DNA of 64,000 nt from Phycisphaeraceae bacterium (lineage in GTDB: Bacteria; Planctomycetota; Phycisphaerae; Phycisphaerales; UBA1924). Numbering within the stretch: position 1 is the first letter of the stretch; every line of letters starts with the position of its first letter. Positions 8,778 through 17,060 of this stretch are shown piece by piece. Below the pieces are notes generated by a model. The model was not told the origin of the DNA. It saw only the letters and a list, made by a program, of their open reading frames with translations, and did not search any database. The stretch is from NCBI GenBank assembly GCA_019636625.1, contig JAHBXE010000001.1, forward strand, positions 248,001 to 312,000, given 5' to 3'. A program made the position numbers and the translations under genes.

Positions 8778-10061
8778 ATGCGAGCGCTGCTGATCGCGGA
8801 GGCGGCCAATCCGGAGTGGACGAGCGTCCCGCTGGTCGGCTGGTCTCACGCACGAGCCATCATGCGCCGCGTTGACGCCCACCTCGTGACACAGGTGCGG
8901 AATCAAGAGGCGTTCGAGAGGGCCGGCGTCGAGCGAGCCTCGTACACCTGCATCGACTCGGAGGCTGTGGCACGGTTGACGTGGAAGATCAGCTCGAAGC
9001 TCTCTGGCGGCGCGGGCAAGGGGTGGACCACGCTGATGGCGGCATCCTCGGTGTCGTACTACTACTTTGAGCATCTGCTCTGGAAGCAGTTTGGTCCCCG
9101 CATTCGGGCGGGGGAGTTCGATGTCGTCCACCGAATAACGCCACTTTCTCCGACTATTCCCAGCCTGCTTGCACGACGATGCCAACGGGCCGGTGTACCC
9201 TTCATCGTCGGGCCGCTCAACGGCGGGGTGCCCTGGCCGCGGGCCTTTGATCGAGAACGAAGGCGGGAGAAGGAGTGGCTGAGTTACGTGCGCGGCATGT
9301 ACCGGCTGTTGCCCGGATACGGTTCGATGCGACGCAACGCCGCAGCCATCGTGGTCGGCTCGAAGGACACGCTCAAGCAGGAGCCAGCCCGTTACCACGG
9401 GAAGTGCGTGTACATTCCCGAGAACGGCATTGACCCGGAGCGGTTCTCGAAGCCCGTAGAGGGCCCGATCGGGACACCGGTCAAAGGTGCCTTCGTCGGA
9501 CGTCTCGTGCCTTACAAGGGTGCGGACATGCTGCTGGAGGCGGCGGCGCCATTGATCCGCGCCGGCAAGCTCACCATCGATGTGATTGGCGATGGTCCAG
9601 AGATGCCTCGACTCCGGGACCAGGTGAACCGGGAAGGAATCGAGAGCGGCGTGCAACTGCCGGGATGGGTGGAACACACCAAGCTGCAAGAGCGACTGCG
9701 GCATTCGGACCTTCTGACCTTTCCCAGCATCCGCGAGTTCGGCGGCGGCGTGGTGCTGGAGGCGATGGCGCTGGGTCTTGTGCCGGTTATTGTGGACTAC
9801 GGTGGGCCGGCGGAACTCATCACGCCGCAGACCGGAATCGCCGTTCCGATCGGAACCCGCCAACAAGTTATTGACAACTACCGACAAGCCCTCGAAAGGA
9901 TCGTCGGTCAGCCGTCGATGATTCGACCGATGGGCATGGCCGCGAGAGAGCGCGTCCTCGGCCAGTTTACGTGGGATGCCAAGGCAGCCCAGATGGTGGA
10001 GGTTTATCGGGAGGCGGTCGAGCGGGTGAAACGGGGCAGCGCGGGTGAACGGATTGGGTAG
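8778..10061 (+). CDS. GT4-family glycosyltransferase
   Basis: Cytoplasmic GT-B-fold retaining glycosyltransferase of 427 residues, first gene of the EPS locus. ATG 8778 follows GGAAGGGAAGA and starts MRALLIAEAANPEW; the open frame extends upstream but through the preceding terminator. The C-terminal nucleotide-sugar domain shows GAFVGRLVPYKGADMLLEA, VIGDGPEMPRL, GWVEHTKL and the E-x7-E region EFGGGVVLEAMALGLVPVIV, which place it in GT4 (glycosyl transferases group 1). The N-terminal acceptor domain includes SVSYYYFEHLLWKQFGPRI. Donor and acceptor cannot be read from sequence; GDP-mannose-type sugars are possible because gmd is in the same locus. Confidence 0.9.
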   Translation: MRALLIAEAANPEWTSVPLVGWSHARAIMRRVDAHLVTQVRNQEAFERAGVERASYTCIDSEAVARLTWKISSKLSGGAGKGWTTLMAASSVSYYYFEHLLWKQFGPRIRAGEFDVVHRITPLSPTIPSLLARRCQRAGVPFIVGPLNGGVPWPRAFDRERRREKEWLSYVRGMYRLLPGYGSMRRNAAAIVVGSKDTLKQEPARYHGKCVYIPENGIDPERFSKPVEGPIGTPVKGAFVGRLVPYKGADMLLEAAAPLIRAGKLTIDVIGDGPEMPRLRDQVNREGIESGVQLPGWVEHTKLQERLRHSDLLTFPSIREFGGGVVLEAMALGLVPVIVDYGGPAELITPQTGIAVPIGTRQQVIDNYRQALERIVGQPSMIRPMGMAARERVLGQFTWDAKAAQMVEVYREAVERVKRGSAGERIG

Positions 10062-10122
10062 CATCAAGGCCGTAGGATGCCCGGTGGGGTGAGAAGTACA
10101 CCAAGCAGATGGAGCGGGTCAG

Positions 10123-11241
10123 GTGCGAGTAACGTTTGTGGCGCCATACGCGGGATTCTCCGGGGGTATCCGCGTTATCGCCGCGCACGCTCGCGGGCTG
10201 GTGGAACGGGGGCACGATGTGACCGTGGTTTCGCAGCCGATGCCCCGGCTGAACATCCGTCAGAAGATCGCGGGAGTCTTTGGTCGGAAGGAACTGCCCG
10301 GATGGATGCGGAGCCGGGGAGGGCACCTGGATGGATCTCCCGTCCGGCATCTGGTCCTCGAACGGCCCGGCCCGGTGACCGACGCGGACGTTCCGGACGC
10401 GGACGCGGTCGTGGCGACGTGGTGGGAGACTGCGGAGTGGGTCAATCGATTGTCTCCCTCCAAAGGCAAGAAGTTCTACTTCATCCAAGGAGATGAAGTG
10501 GACTTCTACGAGCATCAGGACCTGCGGGACCGCGTGCTCGCCACGTGGCGCATGCCGATGCACAAGATCACGGTGGCGACTTGGCTTGTGGAGCTCGGTC
10601 GGCGCCGCAGCATCGGTCACGATTTGAGCCTGGTGCCCAACGCCGTCGACACGGGCGTGTTCCAGTCCAGACCCCGTGGAAAGCAGAGCATCCCGACGGT
10701 TGGGATGGTGTTCCAAAACATCCGCCTGAAGGGCGCGGACATCATGGTCGAGGCATTCAACCTCGCGAGAAGGAAGATCCCATCCCTGCGGCTGATTGCT
10801 TTTGGGGATGCGCCGGAGCGTGACGGCCCGGCCTGGCCGTCGGACATGCCGCTGGAGGTTCGACCCGAGCAGTCACGGATTCCAGAGCTGTACTCGTCGT
10901 GCGACATGTGGCTGTTCGGAACCCGTCGTGAGGGCTTTGGATTGCCCATCCTCGAAGCCATGGCGTGTCGGACACCCGTCATCGGTACGCCGGCGGGTGC
11001 CGCGGTTGAGCTGCTGTCCCCTGGCGGGGGGATCGTGGTTCGGCCGGAGAATCCCGTTGACATGAGCGAGGCGATTTGCGCTGTCGCGGAGATGTCGGAT
11101 CAGCAGTGGCGGAGGATGTCGGACATCGCGTTTGAGACGGCGCAGCGGTACTCCTGGGCGCGAGCGACAGAGGTGTTGGAGTCGGTGCTCGTGGAGGGCG
11201 TCCGATCCGGTTGCGTGTCGAGCGTCGGCGGCGGCCCATGA
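10123..11241 (+). CDS. GT4-family glycosyltransferase
   Basis: GT-B-fold glycosyltransferase of 372 residues, start GTG 10123 with GGAG eight bases upstream. The N-terminus MRVTFVAPYAGFSGGIRVI is the usual first beta-strand and Gly-rich loop of the acceptor domain. The C-terminal half has VPNAVDTGVF, RLIAFGDAPERD and REGFGLPILEAMACRTPVIG, the E-x7-E donor-binding region. It ends in an ATGA overlap with the membrane protein at 11238, so the two are probably translationally coupled. Its short spacing after the GT4 at 8778 (61 bases) fits co-transcription. Substrate unknown. Confidence 0.9.
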   Translation: MRVTFVAPYAGFSGGIRVIAAHARGLVERGHDVTVVSQPMPRLNIRQKIAGVFGRKELPGWMRSRGGHLDGSPVRHLVLERPGPVTDADVPDADAVVATWWETAEWVNRLSPSKGKKFYFIQGDEVDFYEHQDLRDRVLATWRMPMHKITVATWLVELGRRRSIGHDLSLVPNAVDTGVFQSRPRGKQSIPTVGMVFQNIRLKGADIMVEAFNLARRKIPSLRLIAFGDAPERDGPAWPSDMPLEVRPEQSRIPELYSSCDMWLFGTRREGFGLPILEAMACRTPVIGTPAGAAVELLSPGGGIVVRPENPVDMSEAICAVAEMSDQQWRRMSDIAFETAQRYSWARATEVLESVLVEGVRSGCVSSVGGGP

Positions 11242-12566
11242 AGGCGATGGCGGACATCGCGCTGCTCGGTTGGATTCCCGCGATCCTGTTGATATTCACG
11301 ATGCTGCCGCCGCGACGCGCGGTGATCGCGGCGTTCCTGGCGGGCTGGTGCTTCCTTCCGGTATACGGATACGAAATGCCCGGCGTTCCGCCGTACGACA
11401 AGCAGAGCGCCACGTGCGTGGGCATTCTGCTGGCGGCGCTGGCGTTTGATGGGGCGAGGCTGTTTCGGTTCCGCCCGAGCCTGGTGGATCTGCCGATGCT
11501 GGCGTGGTGCTTTGCTCCTCTCATATCCAACACCCTGGGAGAGCGGGGGGCCTACGAGGGGATGTCGACGTCGGTCAAGCACATTTTTGCTTGGGGGATC
11601 CCGTACTTCATCGGCCGCTTGTACATCACGGACCTTCAGGGGGCGAAGGATCTGGCGATGGGCCTTTTCATCGCGGGGCTCGTGTACGTGCTGCCGTGTC
11701 TCTTTGAAATCAAGATGAGCCCGCAGCTCCACACCATGGTGTACGGTTTCTTTCCTCACGGCGACTTCACGATGACGCAGCGGGGAGGCGGTTGGAGACC
11801 AACGGTGTTCATGCACCACGGTCTGGCGGTGGGGCTGTTCATGTGCGCGTGCGCCGTGGTGGGCGTGTGGATCGCCAAGTGCAAGTCCACCACGTCGGTC
11901 TTTGGTGCGCCAGCGCTGGCCTGCGCCGCGATCCTGTTCCTTGTCGCCGTGCTGTGCAAGTCCACGGGCGCCAACGTGCTGATGGTCATCGGGCTGGCGA
12001 CGTTGTGGGTCGGTGCGACGCTGCGTTCACGATGGCCGATGTGGGGGGTTGTCCTCTTTCCGGTTGCCTACATCGCCCTTCGAACCGTTGGCGGCTGGCA
12101 GGCCAAGGAGCTTGTCGAGCTCGCGGGATTGGTGAGCGCGGACCGGTCCGGGTCCTTGTATTGGAGATTGGCGAGCGAGACGGACTGTTGGAATCTCATG
12201 GGCTCATCCTCGCTCTTCGGATTTGGTTACTTCAAGTTTGCTGGACTGCGGCTCGAAGGCTCCGAGACCATTGTTACACCGGATGGGATGTGGCTGATCG
12301 CGCTGGTGGCGAACGGGCTTTTCGGCGTGGCGGCCTTCTATGGATCGTTGCTGCTGCCCGTGATCGTGTTCGTGCGGCGCATCCATCCGTCGTACTGGGC
12401 GCATCCCGCGGTCGCTCCGGCGATGGCCGTCGCCACGATCGTGGTGATGTTCGCCGTTGATAACCTTTTCAATGCCATGCCGAACCCCGTGTTCGTTCTT
12501 TCGGCAGGGGCGATGGTTTCGGTGGCTCGGTCGATTCCGAGATCGGCCCGGTCCGCGAGACGGTGA
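11238..12566 (+). CDS. O-antigen ligase/polymerase-like (Wzy-type) multi-spanning membrane protein
   Basis: Integral membrane protein of 442 residues with about ten to eleven hydrophobic segments spread over the whole length and one larger hydrophilic loop near residues 300-345 (SGSLYWRLASETDCW, SLFGFGYFKFAG), the arrangement of the Wzy/WaaL O-antigen ligase family. It should act on the outer face of the cytoplasmic membrane, polymerising lipid-linked repeat units or transferring glycan to an acceptor. The ATG at 11238 overlaps the stop of the preceding gene (ATGA), so the longer open frame is not used here. Sequence conservation in this family is weak, so polymerase versus ligase cannot be decided. 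Confidence 0.72.
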   Translation: MKAMADIALLGWIPAILLIFTMLPPRRAVIAAFLAGWCFLPVYGYEMPGVPPYDKQSATCVGILLAALAFDGARLFRFRPSLVDLPMLAWCFAPLISNTLGERGAYEGMSTSVKHIFAWGIPYFIGRLYITDLQGAKDLAMGLFIAGLVYVLPCLFEIKMSPQLHTMVYGFFPHGDFTMTQRGGGWRPTVFMHHGLAVGLFMCACAVVGVWIAKCKSTTSVFGAPALACAAILFLVAVLCKSTGANVLMVIGLATLWVGATLRSRWPMWGVVLFPVAYIALRTVGGWQAKELVELAGLVSADRSGSLYWRLASETDCWNLMGSSSLFGFGYFKFAGLRLEGSETIVTPDGMWLIALVANGLFGVAAFYGSLLLPVIVFVRRIHPSYWAHPAVAPAMAVATIVVMFAVDNLFNAMPNPVFVLSAGAMVSVARSIPRSARSARR

Positions 12567-12630
12567 GAGACTTGGGCCGATAGAAGAACTCCCCGACGGA
12601 GCAAGGCGGGTCCGGTAAGCAGGAGAAGCG

Positions 12631-13614
12631 GTGCAGGCAAGGTTGGCCATCGTGATCGTCAACTTCCGCACGCCGGGCGTGACGGTGGATTGCCTGCGCA
12701 CGCTCGCCGCGGAGGTCGCGGCCAACCAGGGTGTCCGTGCCGTCGTTGTGGAGAACGGTTCGGGGGACGCCTCGGCGGTGCAGCTCCGGGAGGCGATTGA
12801 GCGGCACGGGTGGCAGGAATGGTGCGATCTGGTCGTCAGCGACAGAAACTGGGGTTTCTCCGGCGGCAACAACCGCGGGTATGAGCGCGTCATGGAAACC
12901 GGCGGAGCCGAGTACATTCTCCTGCTCAACAGCGACACGCTCGTCGATCCCGGGTGCGTGCGGTTCTGCCTTGACGTGATGGACCGTGACACCGGAGTCG
13001 GCGCGCTGAGCTGTCGGCTGCTGAATCGTGATGGCACGGTTCAGAACACGTGCCGAAAGTTCCCGACGCCACTGCGGTGCCTGGCGGCGACGTTCTCGCT
13101 GCCGTGGAGATTGCCGCGGCTGTTCTCTTGGGCGGACTGCGATGATGAGGGCTGGGATAGAAACAGAACCGCGCGCGATGTCGAGTGGATCGGCGGGGCC
13201 TTCATGATGTTGCGCGGGCCGTGGGTCGAAAAGCACGGTCTGCTGGATGAGCGGTTCTTCTTCTATGGAGAAGACATCGAGATCTGCCACCGCGTCTGGC
13301 GCTCGGGTTTGAGGTGCCGGTACGAACCCGGGGCGACCGTAACTCACCTGGGCGGCGCCTCCTCCGATCCGAGCCGCATGGCGGCGGGGAAGCGGAACAT
13401 ACACAGTTGGCGCGGGCGATACCTCGTGCAGCGGTACTGTTATGGAGCCTGGGCCGAGTGGCTGCTCCGCGTGCAGGATCTGTGCAATGTTGGCCTGCGG
13501 GTGCTGTGGGGGCGGTTGCGGCGGCGTACAGCCTTGCCGGCCCACGCGGCGATGGTGGAGGAGTTGAGGGTGCTGCGGACAAACTGGAGCACATGGAGCA
13601 AACCCGTTGGTTGA
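12631..13614 (+). CDS. GT2-family glycosyltransferase, rhamnosyltransferase-like
   Basis: GT-A-fold inverting transferase of 327 residues, GTG start at 12631 with AGGAG six bases ahead. Motifs: LAIVIVNFRTPGVTVDCL at the N-terminus, VENGSGD (nucleotide-binding loop), NWGFSGGNNRGY, LLLNSDTLVDP (metal-binding DXD-like) and EWIGGAFMMLR, followed by DERFFFYGEDIEICHR. This motif set is that of the WbbL/rhamnosyltransferase-like GT2 subgroup. It is the first gene after a 64-base gap, and its stop overlaps the next gene by eight bases. The sugar is a guess: rhamnosyl specificity is common for relatives, but no rhamnose biosynthesis gene is in the window. Confidence 0.9.
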   Translation: MQARLAIVIVNFRTPGVTVDCLRTLAAEVAANQGVRAVVVENGSGDASAVQLREAIERHGWQEWCDLVVSDRNWGFSGGNNRGYERVMETGGAEYILLLNSDTLVDPGCVRFCLDVMDRDTGVGALSCRLLNRDGTVQNTCRKFPTPLRCLAATFSLPWRLPRLFSWADCDDEGWDRNRTARDVEWIGGAFMMLRGPWVEKHGLLDERFFFYGEDIEICHRVWRSGLRCRYEPGATVTHLGGASSDPSRMAAGKRNIHSWRGRYLVQRYCYGAWAEWLLRVQDLCNVGLRVLWGRLRRRTALPAHAAMVEELRVLRTNWSTWSKPVG

Positions 13615-14797
13615 TCAAGGGGCGCCTATCGAAGGGGGATCGGCCCAACGCGCACCGCTGCGCGTGGCTGTGGTGCTCCCCGGTCTTCACCGGGTTGTCC
13701 GGGGGGCGGAGGTGGCGTTTGAATCCGTGTCCGAGGAGCTCGCAAGGATGCCGGGTTTCTCCGTGACGCTCTTCGGGTCCGGGCAGGCGGATCCATCCCG
13801 GTCGTACCGCTTTGTTCATTGCGGGTGCAGGCCTCGCGAGAAGTTCGAGCGGTGGCCCCACTTCCCGCCCTTCCGGAGCGAGTACGTGTGGGAAGAGGCC
13901 ACATTCGTCCGCGCGCTTCGCCGGGTCTACAAGCCGACGCAGTTTGATGCGACCGTCACGTGCAGCTTTCCGTTCGTGAACTGGTTTCTCCTCCGGCGCA
14001 GAGCAGGCGGACAGCGTCCCAAGCATATCTATGTGACGCAGAACGGCGACTGGCCGTGCCGCAGGACCAACGCGGAGTTTCGGTGGTTCGGGTGCGACGG
14101 CCTGGTGTGCACGAACCCGGAGTACTACGAGGAGAACCGCGCCCGATACCCGAGCGTTCTCATCCCGAACGGGGTTGATCCGGATGTGTTTCATCCCGGC
14201 AGCGGAGACCGGGCCAGCTTTGGGCTGCCGTCCGACCGACCGGTTGTCGTGATGGTCAGCGCCTTGATCGCGAGCAAGCGTGTGATCGAAGGGATCGAGG
14301 CTGTTTCTCGGCGCGGTGATGTGTTTCTCGCGGTAGCGGGCGATGGTCCCTTGCGGGATCAGGTGATGGAGGCAGGGCATCGGCTTCTGCCAGGGCGATT
14401 CGCACGGCTGAAGCTCTCGAGGGAGCGCATGCCGGATCTTTACCGCTGCGCGGATGTTTTCCTGCACATGAGCATGGATGAGCCATCGGCGAACGCATAC
14501 ATCGAGGCGCTGGCAACGGGTCTGCCCGTGGTCACGCATGAGCGTGCGGTGACTCGATGGACATTCGAAGATGCCGCGTTTCTGGTGAACACCGAGGCCC
14601 CGGACGCTGTGGCCGAGGCTGTAGGACTGGCCCTGGCGCGGCAGGGTTCGGGCCGCGAAGACCGGCTCTCTCTGGTCCGCCGACGTTTCACGTGGCGGGC
14701 CATAGCCGCGGAGTACGCGACGTTCATACGACAGATCGTGCGTGATGAAGGGGTTCTGGCCGGCTCCCGGGATGCCGGCTCGGAGGCCGCCGCTTGA
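13607..14797 (+). CDS. GT4-family glycosyltransferase
   Basis: GT-B-fold glycosyltransferase of about 396 residues if TTG 13607 is used; the conserved part begins at LRVAVVLPGLHRVVRGAE, so a slightly later start is possible. Features: YVTQNGDWPCRR in the acceptor domain, LIPNGVDPDVFHPG, VMVSALIASKRVIEGIEAV, AVAGDGPLRDQV and DEPSANAYIEALATGLPVVT, where the canonical E-x7-E appears as E-P-S-A-N-A-Y-I-E. It overlaps the upstream GT2 by eight bases and the downstream GT2 by four, so translation is likely coupled. Substrate unknown. Confidence 0.87.
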   Translation: MVDQGAPIEGGSAQRAPLRVAVVLPGLHRVVRGAEVAFESVSEELARMPGFSVTLFGSGQADPSRSYRFVHCGCRPREKFERWPHFPPFRSEYVWEEATFVRALRRVYKPTQFDATVTCSFPFVNWFLLRRRAGGQRPKHIYVTQNGDWPCRRTNAEFRWFGCDGLVCTNPEYYEENRARYPSVLIPNGVDPDVFHPGSGDRASFGLPSDRPVVVMVSALIASKRVIEGIEAVSRRGDVFLAVAGDGPLRDQVMEAGHRLLPGRFARLKLSRERMPDLYRCADVFLHMSMDEPSANAYIEALATGLPVVTHERAVTRWTFEDAAFLVNTEAPDAVAEAVGLALARQGSGREDRLSLVRRRFTWRAIAAEYATFIRQIVRDEGVLAGSRDAGSEAAA

Positions 14798-15813
14798 GCG
14801 AAAGGGGAGTCAGCGCGGTTGTCATCGGGCGCAACGAGGGCAAGAGGCTCCTCGCGTGTCTGGCCTCGGTTCAGCCGGAGGTCGATCAGGTTGTCTATGT
14901 TGACTCGGGATCGAGCGATGGAAGCGCCGAGGCGGCTCAAAGCACGGGCGCCATCGTTGTGGTTCTGGACAAGGGGCCATTCACCGCAGCGCGTGGAAGG
15001 CAGGCTGGCCTGGACGTGCTTCGTGAGAAGGGATTGGTCACTGAGTTCGTCCTGTTCATCGACGGGGATTGCACGCTGCAACCCGGGTTTGTCGCGGCGG
15101 CAATGGCTCACATGCGTGCTCATTCCAAGGCCGGGGCCGTCGCGGGGCGGCGTCGGGAAGCGGGCAGCGGGTTCTGGAGCCGGTTGATCGACATTGAGTG
15201 GGACACGCCGGAGGGGCCAACGGACGGCGTGGGCGGCGACTCGCTCATGCGTTGGAGAGCGATCGAGGAAGCCGGCGGGTGGCCCGTCACCGTTATCGCC
15301 GGGGAAGAGCCGGACTTGTGCCTGCGGATGAAGGATGCGGGTTGGGAGTGTTACCGTCTCCCGGTCGAGATGACGCTCCACGACATCCGGATGACACGCT
15401 TTGGTCAGTACTGGAAGCGGTGCGTTCGTGCGGGGCACGCGTATGCCGAGGTCGCCTGGCGGCGGCGCAAGGGGCATCACGCGGACCGCGCGCGTGCTGT
15501 CGCGAGCATGCTGCTGTACGCCGCCGTCCTGCCTGGTCTGATACTCGTTGCCGCGGTGGTGTGGTGGCCCGCGGTATTGGTGCTGTGTCTTGCGTATATC
15601 CGCCTCGTCGCGGCGGTCACGGCTCGAACGCGCCGGGCCGGGCGCTCCCTTGTGCTTTCACTCGAGTATGCGTGCTTCACCTTGCTCGGCAAGTTCGCTG
15701 GCTTGCTCGGGGTTCTCCGTTACGTCTTCGGGATGGTCACGGGCCGGAGGTCGGGAATCATCGAGTACAACGCACCATCACAACGGCCGTCGGCCTCGGG
15801 GGCTGCGTCATGA
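14794..15813 (+). CDS. GT2-family glycosyltransferase with C-terminal membrane segments
   Basis: GT-A-fold transferase of 339 residues. TTG 14794 is supported by GGAGG seven bases upstream and a TTGA overlap with the previous stop. The catalytic domain shows VSAVVIGRNEGKRLLACLASV, YVDSGSSDGSAEAA, FVLFIDGDCTLQPGF (DXD) and a later AGEEPDLCLRM acidic motif. From about residue 235 on there are two or three hydrophobic helices (MLLYAAVLPGLILVAAVVWW, LVLCLAYIRLVAAVT), so it is probably membrane-anchored with the active site in the cytoplasm. It ends with an ATGA overlap into the next GT4 gene. Confidence 0.88.
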   Translation: MSERGVSAVVIGRNEGKRLLACLASVQPEVDQVVYVDSGSSDGSAEAAQSTGAIVVVLDKGPFTAARGRQAGLDVLREKGLVTEFVLFIDGDCTLQPGFVAAAMAHMRAHSKAGAVAGRRREAGSGFWSRLIDIEWDTPEGPTDGVGGDSLMRWRAIEEAGGWPVTVIAGEEPDLCLRMKDAGWECYRLPVEMTLHDIRMTRFGQYWKRCVRAGHAYAEVAWRRRKGHHADRARAVASMLLYAAVLPGLILVAAVVWWPAVLVLCLAYIRLVAAVTARTRRAGRSLVLSLEYACFTLLGKFAGLLGVLRYVFGMVTGRRSGIIEYNAPSQRPSASGAAS

Positions 15814-17057
15814 GCGGCGGTTCAAGGTCCGATGTGAAGCGGCGCTGTCGCTTGGCGTACCTGACCAATCAGTACCCCGCGGTCAGCCATACCTTCATCC
15901 GTCGCGAAATTCGGGAAATGGAGCGGCGAGGTTTCGAGGTGCACCGGTTTGCCATTCGCCGCGCGGCGGCAGCGCCGGTGGACCCGGCGGATGTCGAGGA
16001 GTTCGGTAAGACGTGGCACGTGCTCAGCCAGGGGTGGGGAAAGCTGATTCGGGCGACCTTTGGTGAGGCCGTCAGGCGGCCCGTGAACTTTTGTCGTGCG
16101 GCGAGAGTGATGGTCCGGCTGGCGAGTCGGAGCGATCGGGGCTTGCTGCGGCATGCGGCATACCTCGCCGAAGCGGCGGCGCTGACGGCCGAGTTTCGTC
16201 GGCGTGGCATCCATCACGTGCACATTCACTTCGGTACCAACGCCGCGGCGGTGGGGCTGCTGATGCGCACGCTCGGCGGGCTGACGATGAGCATGACCGT
16301 TCACGGTCCGGACGAGTTTGATGCGCCCGTGGGGCTCAGCCTGGGCGACAAGGTGGCGGTGTCCGAGTTCGTGTGCGCGATCAGTGACTTCTGCCGATCG
16401 CAGGTGTTCCGGTGGGCGGCACCGCGGGACTGGGGCAAAGTCAAGGTGATTCGCTGCACCGTGGGGGAGGCGTACGCGAACGCGGCGGCGCCAGTTGATC
16501 CCGGGTCGAGGGAACTGGTGTGCGTAGGTCGGCTCAACGCGCAGAAGGGGCACCGGGTGCTCCTCGAGGGGTTCGCATTGGCCGTCACATCCGGAGTGGA
16601 TGCGAAGCTGGTTCTCTGCGGGGATGGGGAGCTGCGCCCGGACGTCGAAGCGTTTATCCGGGAGCACGGTCTAGGCGAGCGTGTGGAGATTACGGGTTGG
16701 GTGGATGAGGCGGAGGTGCGCCGGCGTCTGCTGCGGTCGAGGGGGCTTGTGCTTCCCAGCTTCGCTGAAGGCCTGCCGATGGTGATCATGGAAGCCTTCG
16801 CGCTGGGCCGGCCGGTCATCAGCACGCGAATCGCCGGCGTTCCCGAACTGGTCGAGGATGGCGTGAGCGGCTGGCTGGTCACCCCGGGCCGTGCCGACCA
16901 GGTGGCGGATGCGATCCGGCAACTGATGTCATGCTCAACCGCACGATTGGAGGAAATGGTCCGGATCGGCCGACAAGCCGTGCTGGAACGGCACAACACG
17001 GTCATTGAAGGAGAGAAGCTCGAACGCCTCTTCCTGTCGGTCGTAGGAGCGTCCTGA
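15810..17057 (+). CDS. GT4-family glycosyltransferase (colanic-acid/EPS type)
   Basis: GT-B-fold transferase of 415 residues, ATG 15810 overlapping the upstream stop by four bases. The N-terminus reads RLAYLTNQYPAVSHTFIRREIREME, a motif common in EPS-locus GT4 enzymes of the exosortase-linked and colanic-acid (WcaL-like) kind. Further motifs are HVHIHFGTNAAAVGLL, MTVHGPDEFDA, LVCVGRLNAQKGHRVLLEG, LVLCGDGELRP, ITGWVDEAEV and SFAEGLPMVIMEAFALGRPVIS with E-x7-E. It is three bases from the amidotransferase gene. Assignment to GT4 is firm; the transferred sugar is unknown. Confidence 0.92.
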   Translation: MSGGSRSDVKRRCRLAYLTNQYPAVSHTFIRREIREMERRGFEVHRFAIRRAAAAPVDPADVEEFGKTWHVLSQGWGKLIRATFGEAVRRPVNFCRAARVMVRLASRSDRGLLRHAAYLAEAAALTAEFRRRGIHHVHIHFGTNAAAVGLLMRTLGGLTMSMTVHGPDEFDAPVGLSLGDKVAVSEFVCAISDFCRSQVFRWAAPRDWGKVKVIRCTVGEAYANAAAPVDPGSRELVCVGRLNAQKGHRVLLEGFALAVTSGVDAKLVLCGDGELRPDVEAFIREHGLGERVEITGWVDEAEVRRRLLRSRGLVLPSFAEGLPMVIMEAFALGRPVISTRIAGVPELVEDGVSGWLVTPGRADQVADAIRQLMSCSTARLEEMVRIGRQAVLERHNTVIEGEKLERLFLSVVGAS

Positions 17058-17060
17058 GTC